From the NCBI GenBank assembly GCA_016199665.1, contig JACQGG010000050.1:1-19414 (forward strand): a stretch of 19,414 nt of DNA, given 5' to 3'. Position 1 is the stretch's first letter, and each line of letters begins with the position of its first letter. The stretch is from Acidobacteriota bacterium. GTDB taxonomy: Bacteria > Acidobacteriota > UBA6911 > JACQSX01. Shown here one piece after another: positions 1 to 7,026 of the stretch. The position numbers and the translations under genes were made by a program. The notes beneath the pieces were generated by a model. The model was not told where the DNA came from. It was given only the letters and a program-made list of their open reading frames with translations, and ran no database searches.

Positions 1-180
1 GGGGGAGACAAGGAGAGGGGGAGACAAGGAGAGGGGGAGAGGGGTGAGGGAGAGAGCGGGAGACATGGAGAGCGGGAAGGGGGGGAGACCGGCAGGCGGA
101 GCGACTGGTGAGTCTCCGATAATTCGTATGCCATGGTTTCCACGCTTCCTCACCCCCTCACCTTGTCTCCCCCTCTCCCC
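1..180 (+). repeat. Dispersed repeat, left copy of a terminal inverted pair
   Basis: This stretch is repeated in inverted orientation at the right end of the window. Bases 1-29 equal the reverse complement of 19386-19414 exactly. A 63-base non-repetitive core at 86-148 (starting AGACCGGCAGGCGG, ending CCACGCTTC) matches the reverse complement of 19308-19370 with only three mismatches. The core is preceded by a purine-only-like G/A tract (1-85) and followed by a C/T tract (149-180). The left copy has about 47 extra bases of GA-rich filler at 30-76. The G runs give the plus strand quadruplex potential. No gene is seen in 1-210. Confidence 0.9.
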
Positions 181-210
181 GTCACCGGCTCCCGCTCCCC
201 ACCTTCTCCC

Positions 211-783
211 TCACCTCGCCGCCGTGACCGGGTACTTTGCATCATAAAGCTTGACCATATCCGCGGTCAGATCCCCCGCCTGGGCCACATAAGCAAACAT
301 CCCCTCCTGAGCGACCAGAATTGCCAGGTAGTTGTTCTGCCGCCCGTACTCCTGAACCACCTGCTGCATCTTGCTTCCCAAGCTTTTCAGCATCGCCTGC
401 CGCCGCAGCTCCAGTTCCTGGTTCAAGTCTTCCTGCTTTCGGCGCAGCCGGGTTTCCCTCTCCTGAAGTTGCCGCTCCATTTCTGCCCGCGCTTCCACGG
501 CAGCCGTCAACTGCTCCTGCATATACCTGTTCCGCAGGACGTTGTAGTCCGATTCGTCTTTCCTGAGGGCGTCGTTTTGACGGTTGGCCCAGTCCTGAAC
601 CGCGGCAAACTCTTTCTTGCCTTCGGCAGTTTCACTAATGGCCCGAACGAAATCAACCACGCCGATTCTCGTCGGCCGCACGGGCGGCGCCGGTCGCACC
701 GGTTGCGCCGCCTGTTGCGCAACAACGGCCGGGAGATATAACGCGAGCACTGTCAAGTTCAAAACTCCCCCGATACCTCTCAT
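211..783 (-). CDS. OmpH/Skp-family periplasmic chaperone
   Basis: A 190-residue exported protein of the OmpH/Skp family, which holds unfolded outer-membrane proteins in the periplasm. The start at 783 was chosen because GGAGGG lies about seven bases upstream and a signal peptide follows directly (hydrophobic LNLTVLALYLPAVVA, likely cut before QQ). The longer frame reaching 924 would bury that signal behind 47 charged residues. The mature part opens with a short proline-rich linker and the family's typical 'IGVVDFVRAISETAEGKKEF' strand/helix start. A long charged coiled coil of Glu, Arg and Gln repeats follows, and the end is a globular return (YLAILVAQEGMFAY). Skp usually sits beside bamA/lpxD; here it is alone, downstream of sppA and separated from it by 185 bases. 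It is not certain that this is the main Skp rather than a paralogue. Confidence 0.85.
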   Translation of the reverse strand: MRGIGGVLNLTVLALYLPAVVAQQAAQPVRPAPPVRPTRIGVVDFVRAISETAEGKKEFAAVQDWANRQNDALRKDESDYNVLRNRYMQEQLTAAVEARAEMERQLQERETRLRRKQEDLNQELELRRQAMLKSLGSKMQQVVQEYGRQNNYLAILVAQEGMFAYVAQAGDLTADMVKLYDAKYPVTAAR

Positions 784-840
784 AAAATTCCCTCCATAAG
801 CGCCGTCCCTGCGTTTCTCGGAGACGTTCTCAGACCTGTC

Positions 841-868
841 TTGTTTAACATTTTCGAGGTAAGAATCT
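841..868. repeat. 28-base duplicated element, copy A (upstream of the Skp-like gene)
   Basis: This 28-base segment (begins TTGTTTAACATTT, ends GAGGTAAGAATCT) recurs at 2905-2932 with a single substitution (27 of 28). It lies 58-85 bases upstream of the Skp-like start, between that gene and sppA. Just beyond it, about 915-945, is a degenerate TTCATTT..TTCATTTGCGG stretch. That stretch resembles the inverted GCGAATGAAC repeats near 3378-3429, so the two elements travel together. It may be part of a composite dispersed repeat or a shared regulatory site; the sequence alone does not decide. Confidence 0.7.
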
Positions 869-968
869 GAGGGAGCGGAGATCAGCGCCAACAAAGGCGA
901 ACGAAAGTGAATGCCCGCGCTCATTTCCGTTCATTTGCGGCCACACACTCCATAACGAATCATTCGCG

Positions 969-2579
969 CTAGCGAATTCGAATTTCAAAGGGGAGTAGGG
1001 CCAAGACCTCTTCCGCCAGGATGTGCGCCAAATCCCGAATTCCTTCCAGCCAGGCGGCCGAGCCCAGCTCTGGAATCAACATCTCACGCAGTGAAGATTT
1101 CCTGGAATAAAGCACCACGCGCAGCGGGCGCTCGGAAGGCAGATGACAAAGGGCCCTGACTTCTTCCACCGCTTCGCGAATCCCGCCGATTCCATCCACC
1201 AGACCATGGCGAAGCGCCTCCTCTCCGCTCCAGACGCGCCCTTGCGCCAATTGCAGGATACGATCTTCGGATTGTCCCCGGCTTTGCATCACCTTGGGGA
1301 CAAAACGCTCCCGGTAGAACTCTTCCATGTGCCGGCGCACCTTGTCGCGTTCGTCCGCGGAAAAGGGTTGAAGTGCGGATTGAAAGCCCGCGTGAAGCGC
1401 CCCGGAGATGGAATCGACATGGATCTTGAGCCGTCGCAGCAGATCCTGGACCACCAGCTTCCCGCCGATCACCCCGATCGAGCCAGTGACGGTGTTTCGC
1501 TGCGACAGTATCTTCCGGGCCGCGGTGGCAATGTAGTAGCCTCCCGAGGCCGCGACATCGCCCATGGAAACTACGACCGGCTTTTTCTCGGCCGTCAACT
1601 GCACTTCCCGCCAGATGGCATCGGAAGCGAGCGCGGAGCCACCCGGCGAGTTCACCCGCAGCACGACGCCTCGAACCCGCTTCCGCTTGCGCGCGTCTGC
1701 GAGAAACTGCTTCATTGTCTCCGAGCCGCAGACCATGCGGCGTCCGGCTCCGCGCCGGCTCTGCCCGGTCGCAATCAGGCCTTCAGCCACAATTAGAGCG
1801 ACTTGGGCGCGGCGGCGCGTCACAAGGCGTTTCCAAAAGCCTTCGGCCACCTTGTAACGGTTCAAGTCTCGCCGGACCAGTTTCTGATCCTCCGCTTTTT
1901 GAATGACCTGGTCTTCGAACAAGAGGTCATCGACCAATCCGGCGGCCTTGGCTTCGGCGGCAGAGTACGGACCCGCATTGAGCCATTCCTTGATCTCCTC
2001 CGTGCTTCGGTTTCGGCCTGCGGCTACGCGTTCCAGAAGCTGCCGCTGCATATCCTGGATCAGGGCTTCGGTCTGTTCCCGATGGGGTTCGGACATCTGC
2101 TGGCGGGTGAGAAAGTCGCCGGCGGATTTGTATTTCCCGACGTGCGCGAGTTCCGGCTGGACTCCCAGCCATTGCAGCGCTTCCTTCAAGAAAATCACCT
2201 CCGCTCTCAGACCGACCAAATTGACCGAGCCCGAAGGAGCCAGATAAATCGAGTCGGCGGACGAGGCGACGAAGTATTCCTTGTTGCCGGCGCTTTCCAG
2301 AAATGCGATCACTCGTTTGCCTTGACTGCGAAAGCGGTGAAGAGCCTCCGCCAGTTCCTCGGCTTGAGCCCACCCCAATTCGGGCTGTCGCATCGCCAGC
2401 AGCAGGGCGCCAACTCTCTTGTCCCGCCCTGCCTTATCCACTGCATCCAGCAGCATCTTCAGATGCATTTTGTGCTTTCGTGGCAGGAGAGAATAGTCAG
2501 GTGCGGATTCGGTGAGGGTGTCCTTGATTTCAACGTAAAGAAAAAATCTGCGTCTCACAATGACATCCCACAATGACAT
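969..2579 (-). CDS. sppA: Signal peptide peptidase SppA (protease IV, family S49), long form
   Basis: A serine protease that degrades cleaved signal peptides using a Ser/Lys dyad. The long two-domain form is present: an N-terminal S49 repeat and a C-terminal S49 repeat, 536 residues from this ATG. The catalytic lysine is visible in GKYKSAGDF (K151), and the nucleophilic serine in GDVAASGGYYIAT (S345). A conserved TGSIGVIGG loop follows the serine. The ATG at 2579 has no convincing ribosome site; an in-frame TTG at 2618 would add 13 residues. The 13-base unit GATGTCATTGTGG is tandemly duplicated across this ATG. No membrane-spanning segment is seen near the N-terminus, unlike E. coli SppA, so the protein may be soluble or peripherally bound. 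The stop codon falls in the loop and arm of a small perfect hairpin (ATTCGC-gcta-GCGAAT, 962-977). Confidence 0.93.
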   Translation of the reverse strand: MSLWDVIVRRRFFLYVEIKDTLTESAPDYSLLPRKHKMHLKMLLDAVDKAGRDKRVGALLLAMRQPELGWAQAEELAEALHRFRSQGKRVIAFLESAGNKEYFVASSADSIYLAPSGSVNLVGLRAEVIFLKEALQWLGVQPELAHVGKYKSAGDFLTRQQMSEPHREQTEALIQDMQRQLLERVAAGRNRSTEEIKEWLNAGPYSAAEAKAAGLVDDLLFEDQVIQKAEDQKLVRRDLNRYKVAEGFWKRLVTRRRAQVALIVAEGLIATGQSRRGAGRRMVCGSETMKQFLADARKRKRVRGVVLRVNSPGGSALASDAIWREVQLTAEKKPVVVSMGDVAASGGYYIATAARKILSQRNTVTGSIGVIGGKLVVQDLLRRLKIHVDSISGALHAGFQSALQPFSADERDKVRRHMEEFYRERFVPKVMQSRGQSEDRILQLAQGRVWSGEEALRHGLVDGIGGIREAVEEVRALCHLPSERPLRVVLYSRKSSLREMLIPELGSAAWLEGIRDLAHILAEEVLALLPFEIRIR

Positions 2580-2665
2580 CGCGGCCGATAGAGATCTAAA
2601 ACCGTTAAAGCTTATCAAATTTCGACGCCGACAGCGTTCCTTGCCCCCATCGGCCGCCCATTGAC

Positions 2666-2792
2666 GCGAATGAACGCCAGCCGCGAATAAACGCGAATGA
2701 ACGCCGGCCGCGAATGAACGCCGGCCGCGAATGAACGCGAATAAACGTCAGCCGCGAATGAACGCCGGCCGCGAATGAACGCGAATGAATGC
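2666..2792. repeat. Tandem array of GCGAATGAAC units with GCCGGCC linkers
   Basis: The array is built from nine units: a 10-base motif GCGAATGAAC (variants GCGAATAAAC), with or without a 7-base GCCGGCC or GTCAGCC extension, giving 10- and 17-base periods. Unit starts are near 2666, 2683, 2693, 2710, 2727, 2737, 2754, 2771 and 2781. It has no spacers. The same motif recurs inverted at 3378-3429, and a decayed version sits near 915-945, so this is a dispersed repeat family. Confidence 0.9.
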
Positions 2793-2904
2793 TAATCAAA
2801 CATATTTGAAATTTTCCGGACGGGATCGGCACGAGCTTTCAGCCTCTGAAAGAAGACCCATTACAATCCGTTACAACCTGCCTCTTCGAAATGTTGAACT
2901 GCCT

Positions 2905-2932
2905 TTGTTTAACATTTACGAGGTAAGAATCT
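2905..2932. repeat. 28-base duplicated element, copy B (upstream of sppA)
   Basis: Differs from 841-868 by one base (TTTACGAGG against TTTTCGAGG). On the minus strand both copies precede a minus-strand envelope gene: the Skp-like gene by 58 bases and sppA by about 326 bases. Confidence 0.7.
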
Positions 2933-2936
2933 ACGC

Positions 2937-3024
2937 TTTTTCGCAGACTGCGCTGCGAAAAAGTGGCCCTTAAAGGGCCGTCAAACCGGGGTTTCCACAA
3001 ACATCGACAATTTTGTGTCGATGT
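2937..3024. other. Cluster of three perfect hairpins
   Basis: Three inverted repeats lie in 88 bases. The first is TTTTTCGCAG (2937-2946) with CTGCGAAAAA (2953-2962). The second is GGCCCTT (2965-2971) with AAGGGCC (2973-2979). The third is ACATCGACA (3001-3009) with TGTCGATGT (3016-3024). The first resembles a bidirectional terminator (GC stem flanked by A and T runs), but no gene ends nearby. A rearranged echo of the block recurs at 3297-3357: the 14 bases ATCTACGCTTTTTC are shared, followed by another ATCGA hairpin. Confidence 0.65.
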
Positions 3025-3331
3025 GGATCCGGTAAGCGCCTAACCAGCCCTGGGGTGCGCCCCTGATATTCCGCCGAAGACTAACTTGGCGGCCTGAAGC
3101 CACAACGAGAACAAAATTCTCGCTAGAGTGGCCATAACAGTTTAAGGGCGCCCACTAGCAGGCTCACGTGCACGCTCACGTCGAAGACTCTTGAAAGCCG
3201 CCTCAGGACGAGGGCGTGCTGGTGATCGTACCTGTGCTCGCGGGTGTCGTCGTGGACAATAACGACAACAAGATTCGCGTTTCATCTCCCATAGCGATCT
3301 ACGCTTTTTCAGCTTTGGGTTCCGTTCTTTC

Positions 3332-3357
3332 AACATCGACAAGATTTTATCGATGTT
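3332..3357. other. Hairpin, second copy of the ATCGA stem
   Basis: AACATCGA (3332-3339) pairs with TCGATGTT (3350-3357) around a 10-base loop. It resembles the 3001-3024 hairpin (both read ACATCGACAA then a T run). It follows a second ATCTACGCTTTTTC, so the two blocks are diverged direct repeats. Confidence 0.55.
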
Positions 3358-3377
3358 ATTGCCCTAAGCCCCTTATG

Positions 3378-3429
3378 GCGTTCATTCGCGTTCATTCGCG
3401 GCTGGCGTTTATTCGCGTTAATTCGCGGC
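3378..3429. repeat. Inverted copy of the GCGAATGAAC array, abutting ldcA
   Basis: Reads GCGTTCATTCGC-GTTCATTCGCGG-CTGGC-GTTTATTCGC-GTTAATTCGCGGC, the reverse complement of the units at 2666-2792. It ends exactly at the first possible ldcA start codon. Confidence 0.85.
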
Positions 3430-4371
3430 TTGGTTTATGCTTGCCGTGTGGCTGTCGGATGGAAAAGGCCTGGAAAACTGCTCCCGGGAAGCCGCATCGC
3501 TGTTGTCGCGCCCGCGTCGGCCTTCAGCCGCACTGAATTTGAAAAGGGAGTCACAGTCTTGCGTCGGATGGGTTTGGCTCCGATCTACGACGACACCTTG
3601 TTTTCGCAACACCTTTGCTTTGCGGGCGCCGATTCCCACCGGGCGGAGCGCCTGATCCATTTTCTGAACGACGACAGCATCGACGCGGTGCTGTGCGCCC
3701 GAGGCGGATACGGGAGCGTACGACTGCTCCCGTATCTGGACAACTTGGACTGGAGCGCGCCCAAGATTTTCATGGGTAGCAGCGATGTCACGGCGCTGCT
3801 CGCCTTCTTCTCCTCGGAGCAGGGGTGGGTCTCGTTCCACGGTCCGATGGTTGCCGGAGATATCGCCCGGGAGCGAATCGGCATCGATCCGTGGGCTTTA
3901 TTGCGGGGCGAGGGAGAATTTCCCGTCGCCATCCGCGACCGGACGGTCTGCTGGAGACCCGGCCGGGCGCGGGGAATCCTCTATGGGGGCTGCCTTTCAA
4001 TTCTCTGCAGCCTGCTGGGGACGAAGACTCGCTGGCAGATGGAGGGGGCCGAGCACCTGGTGCTCTTCCTGGAAGACATACGCTGTAAGCCCTACCAGAT
4101 AGACCGCATGCTGACGCAACTGGCGCAGTCGGGCCTGATGGACCGCGTTCGCGGCTTGATCCTGGGAGAAATGGTCGAGTGCGGCAACAGCCTGGAGTTG
4201 AAGCCGGTTGTGCTGGATGCCTTGGCTTCCTATCGTTTCCCGATCGTCTATGGATTCCCGTCCGGCCATACCTCAGGGGAGAGCCTGATCCTCCCTTTCG
4301 GAATTCCGGTGGAGCTTCGGGCGGAGGAAAATCTGCTTACCGTCCTGGAAAGCCCGGTGAGGGAAGCATGA
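3430..4371 (+). CDS. ldcA: Murein LD-carboxypeptidase (family S66)
   Basis: A cytoplasmic serine peptidase that removes the terminal D-alanine from recycled murein tetrapeptides to give tripeptide, 313 residues from this start. The S66 Ser-Glu-His triad is readable: S118 in MGSSDVTA, E215 in LFLEDIRCKPYQIDRML and H280 in YGFPSGHTSGES. The family's ARGGYGSVRLL (90-100) and FHGPM (137-140) signatures are also present. There is no in-frame ATG near the N-terminus: the choices are TTG at 3430 or GTG at 3448, neither with a clear ribosome site. The GTG start would place the conserved 'LLPGSRIAVVAPAS' strand about as close to the N-terminus as is usual. It overlaps mpl by four bases (ATGA), and the Mpl substrate is the LdcA product, so the two act in sequence. 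Confidence 0.93.
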   Translation: MVYACRVAVGWKRPGKLLPGSRIAVVAPASAFSRTEFEKGVTVLRRMGLAPIYDDTLFSQHLCFAGADSHRAERLIHFLNDDSIDAVLCARGGYGSVRLLPYLDNLDWSAPKIFMGSSDVTALLAFFSSEQGWVSFHGPMVAGDIARERIGIDPWALLRGEGEFPVAIRDRTVCWRPGRARGILYGGCLSILCSLLGTKTRWQMEGAEHLVLFLEDIRCKPYQIDRMLTQLAQSGLMDRVRGLILGEMVECGNSLELKPVVLDALASYRFPIVYGFPSGHTSGESLILPFGIPVELRAEENLLTVLESPVREA

Positions 4372-5858
4372 AATCCAGTCCGAACCAGCATATCCATCTG
4401 ATCGGAATCTGCGGAACGGCCATGGCCACACTGGCGGCGATGCTGAAGGAGCGCGCCTATCGCGTCTCCGGCTCAGACCAGAATGTCTATCCACCCATGA
4501 GTCTCTTCCTGCAGGAGCACGGTATTCCGGTGGCTTCTCCTTTTAGCAAGGAGAATCTGATTCCCAAACCGGATTTGGTCGTAGTAGGCAACGCAATCTC
4601 TCGGGGAAATGTGGAGCTGGAAGCGACGCTGAACGAACGCATACCTTTCACGTCTTCCGCCGAGCTGATGAAGGAAGCGTTTGTGCAGGGCAAACATTCG
4701 GTGGTTGTGACCGGCACCCATGGCAAGACGACGACGACCAGCCTGGTAGCCTGGATTCTTACCTGCGCCGGCCTCGATCCGACATTCATGGCCGGGGGAA
4801 TCGCGCAAAACTTTCAATCCAGCTTCCGCCTGGGAAGCGGAGAGATTTTCGTCGGCGAAGGGGACGAATACGACACTGCATTTTTTGACAAGACGCCCAA
4901 GTTTCTCCACTACCTTCCCACGTCGGTCATAATCAACAACATTGAATTCGATCACGCCGACATTTACGCGAGCCTCGACGAAATTGAGCAGCAGTTTCGC
5001 AGGCTGGTCAACTTGATTCCAGAGAACGGCTTGTTGCTGGCCGGGGCAGAATCAGAGACGGTTGTCCGGGTGGCACAGAAGGCTTTCTGTACAGTGCAGA
5101 CATTCGGTATCGGCGACTTTTTCTGGTCTGCCCGCCGCTTGGATCTGGTCCCTGGGCCAGCCGGAACAGCGGCCGGCGGCGCAGGGGGGGGTTCGTTTGA
5201 CGTGCAACGGGAAGGCGAAACCGTCGCCCGTGTGTCGGCGCCGCTGGCCGGCCAACATAATGTCCGCAACATGGTAGCGGCGTTTGCGCTGGCATCCAAC
5301 TTGGGAGTTCCCGCGCAAGCGATCGCGGACGCGCTGGGCCGCTTTGCTGGCGTCAAACGAAGGCTGGAGCTTTTGGGAATATTCGGAGGGGTATTTCTTT
5401 TTGATGATTTCGCCCATCATCCAACTGCAGTGCGGGAGACCTTGGCGGGGCTGCGGTCGCAGCATCCGGATCTGCCCCTCTACGTTGCTTTTGAACCCCG
5501 CTCTGCCACCAGCCGGAGAAAGGTGTTCCAGGACGATTTTGCCCACAGCCTGTCTCTCGCCGACACTGTCCTGGTCAGCGCCCTGTTTGACCCGTCGAAG
5601 ATAGAGGAAAACGAGCGGCTTGATCCTTTGCGCGTGGCGGCACATCTAAGACAACTGGGACGGGCGGCAGAGGTTTTTCGATCCTCCGATGAAATTGTAG
5701 AATACCTTGGGAGGCATGTGAGCCCGCCTGCGGTGCTGGTCGTCATGTCCAACGGCGGCTTTGGCGGAATTAACCCTAAGCTATGCGACATGCTCTCCAG
5801 GAAATTTGGTCCGGCTGCCAAACCAACCGAGGCGACCGGCTTGAGAAACCAGCCATGA
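4368..5858 (+). CDS. mpl: UDP-N-acetylmuramate:L-Ala-gamma-D-Glu-meso-DAP ligase (Mpl)
   Basis: An ATP-dependent Mur-family ligase that attaches recycled murein tripeptide directly to UDP-MurNAc. Of 496 residues, the order is an N-terminal UDP-binding domain (HLIGICGTAMATLAAM, then GSDQNVYPPMS), the ATP loop GTHGKTTTT (116-124), GEGDEYDTAFFDK (about 164-175), INNIEFDHADIY, and the C-terminal domain with FDDFAHHPTA and the near-terminal MSNGGFGGI. The GSDxNVYPPMS, FDxAFFDKxxKF and MSNGGFGGI motifs separate Mpl from MurC. The start at 4368 is fixed by GGTGAGGG six bases upstream and by the ATGA overlap with ldcA; a longer frame starting at 4179 would lie wholly within ldcA. A Gly/Ala-rich insert (PAGTAAGGAGGGS) is present in the middle of the chain. 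Mpl is typical of Gram-negative bacteria and implies meso-DAP murein. Confidence 0.96.
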   Translation: MKSSPNQHIHLIGICGTAMATLAAMLKERAYRVSGSDQNVYPPMSLFLQEHGIPVASPFSKENLIPKPDLVVVGNAISRGNVELEATLNERIPFTSSAELMKEAFVQGKHSVVVTGTHGKTTTTSLVAWILTCAGLDPTFMAGGIAQNFQSSFRLGSGEIFVGEGDEYDTAFFDKTPKFLHYLPTSVIINNIEFDHADIYASLDEIEQQFRRLVNLIPENGLLLAGAESETVVRVAQKAFCTVQTFGIGDFFWSARRLDLVPGPAGTAAGGAGGGSFDVQREGETVARVSAPLAGQHNVRNMVAAFALASNLGVPAQAIADALGRFAGVKRRLELLGIFGGVFLFDDFAHHPTAVRETLAGLRSQHPDLPLYVAFEPRSATSRRKVFQDDFAHSLSLADTVLVSALFDPSKIEENERLDPLRVAAHLRQLGRAAEVFRSSDEIVEYLGRHVSPPAVLVVMSNGGFGGINPKLCDMLSRKFGPAAKPTEATGLRNQP

Positions 5859-7003
5859 AGGAACACGACCTTGACCGATCTCCGATGAGAAGCTCAGAAC
5901 ATCCGGCGGAGAATCCAACGGTTCATGCATCTCTTCGCGATAGGAATTTTTTCAGCCATTCATCCAGGGCTGCAGGCTGGGGAAGGACCGTGTCATTTGC
6001 GCTTTGCCTGCTTGCCGTGCTGGGCGTGGGCGGCATCGCAGGTCCGGGCCGCGCGTCCGCCGCTTCCCAGGCTGGAGATCCGGCCCGCCAGGCCGGGGAG
6101 ACTCGGCCGGATCAGACGGAGCCCCCGCGGGGATTTCGAATCGGGGTCGAGGTCAACCAGGTCTATCTTTCCGTCAACGTTCGCTCGCTGGAAACCGGAG
6201 GATTTGTCAGGGGATTGACCAAGGAGGATTTTCGCGTCCTGGAAGACGGCGTCCCCCAGGAGATTACCAACTTCAACAGCGAGGCAGTACCGGCTCATGT
6301 TGCCATTGTTCTGGACATCAGCGGGAGTGTTCAGGGAGAGCTTCCAGAGTTCCGGCGCGCGATCCTGAATTTCTCCAGGGCGCTGACGCGGGATGACAAG
6401 ATTGCGATTGTGACCTTCAGTAATCAGTCCAAACTCATTCTGGACTGGACTTCCGATCCTCAGAAGATTGAGCTTGCGGCCAGCAGCGTATATTCCAAGG
6501 GTACAACGGTTTTTTACGACGCCTTATATGTGACCTTCTCGGATTTGCTGAAAGAGGTGTCCGGCAGGAAGGCAGTCATCGTGCTGAGCGACGGAATCGA
6601 CACGGCGAGCACGACTAGTTTTCAGCAGGTTCGGCGCCAGGCCCTCCGAGCCGAGGCCATGGTCTACTTTGTCAGCAAGCTGGAGGAATACGCGGCCATG
6701 GCGAGCGGGAGGCGCTGGACGGATCCGGGTGATCCCACTTTGAGGGATGAGTTCTTGCAGAGAGTGCGCAGCGAGATGAACGCGCTGGCGACGGAAACCG
6801 GCGGCGCGGTGCTCAACTATGTTGCCATGTCTTTGAATGACATTTACCAGCGGGTCGCCGAAGAGCTGCGCCATCAGTATTACATGGGCTATCTGCCCGC
6901 CAATGGGGCCAAGGACGGATCGTGGAGAAAAATTGAGATTCAGGTCCTCAAACCCGGAGTGCAGGCGACAACTCGCGCCGGCTACTATGCGGCCCGGCAG
7001 TAA
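5855..7003 (+). CDS. Secreted VWA-domain protein, Acidobacteria-type
   Basis: A 382-residue exported protein with a von Willebrand factor A domain; it matches in layout the 'VWFA-related Acidobacterial domain' family, whose function is unknown. A long polar N-terminus is followed by a hydrophobic stretch (about 45-63) and a possible cleavage after ASA near residue 69. A short beta domain comes next (VNQVYLSVNVRSLETGGFVRGLTKEDFRVLEDG), then the VWA domain. Its metal-ion site is intact: DISGS at 154-158, T217/T218, and D246 in VLSDGID. The end (YYMGYLPANGAKDGSWRKIEIQVL) is typical of the family. The start at 5855 overlaps the mpl stop (ATGA); M35 of the longer frame, at 5885, is an alternative. 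glmS follows after 23 bases, so this gene is embedded in a murein precursor operon. Confidence 0.9.
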   Translation: MKEHDLDRSPMRSSEHPAENPTVHASLRDRNFFSHSSRAAGWGRTVSFALCLLAVLGVGGIAGPGRASAASQAGDPARQAGETRPDQTEPPRGFRIGVEVNQVYLSVNVRSLETGGFVRGLTKEDFRVLEDGVPQEITNFNSEAVPAHVAIVLDISGSVQGELPEFRRAILNFSRALTRDDKIAIVTFSNQSKLILDWTSDPQKIELAASSVYSKGTTVFYDALYVTFSDLLKEVSGRKAVIVLSDGIDTASTTSFQQVRRQALRAEAMVYFVSKLEEYAAMASGRRWTDPGDPTLRDEFLQRVRSEMNALATETGGAVLNYVAMSLNDIYQRVAEELRHQYYMGYLPANGAKDGSWRKIEIQVLKPGVQATTRAGYYAARQ

Positions 7004-7026
7004 TCGGATTTCCGGAGTGACAAGTT

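Larger units (their letters stand above)
2580..3429. other. Gene-free, repeat- and hairpin-rich island between sppA and ldcA
   Basis: These 850 bases separate divergently transcribed sppA and ldcA. No open frame here has a plausible ribosome site or recognisable protein. The content is repeats: a direct GCGAATGAAC array (2666-2792), the second 28-base element (2905-2932), three close-packed hairpins (2937-3024), further hairpins at 3106-3122 and 3332-3357, and an inverted array (3378-3429) abutting ldcA. Both promoters must lie within it, but none stands out. A structured RNA within 2930-3360 cannot be excluded. Confidence 0.75.

Noticed and set aside
2666..2792. A CRISPR array
   Set aside because: Units are 10 or 17 bases in tandem with no unique spacers, and no cas gene is present.
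3216..3536. A small plus-strand gene in the repeat island
   Set aside because: The frame runs through hairpins, the inverted array and into the ldcA start, has no ribosome site, and encodes repeat text (FIRVHSRLAFIRV).
4179..4367. An N-terminal extension of Mpl reaching back to 4179
   Set aside because: It lies inside ldcA in another frame and lacks family similarity. The start at 4368 has a ribosome site and the ATGA overlap.
4368..5858. MurC (UDP-MurNAc:L-alanine ligase)
   Set aside because: The GSDxNVYPPMS, AFFDKxxKF and MSNGGFGGI motifs and the LdcA partner identify Mpl.
7004..7026. A glmS ribozyme ahead of glmS
   Set aside because: The gap to the upstream gene is only 23 bases, too short for the ribozyme fold, and no conserved core is visible.
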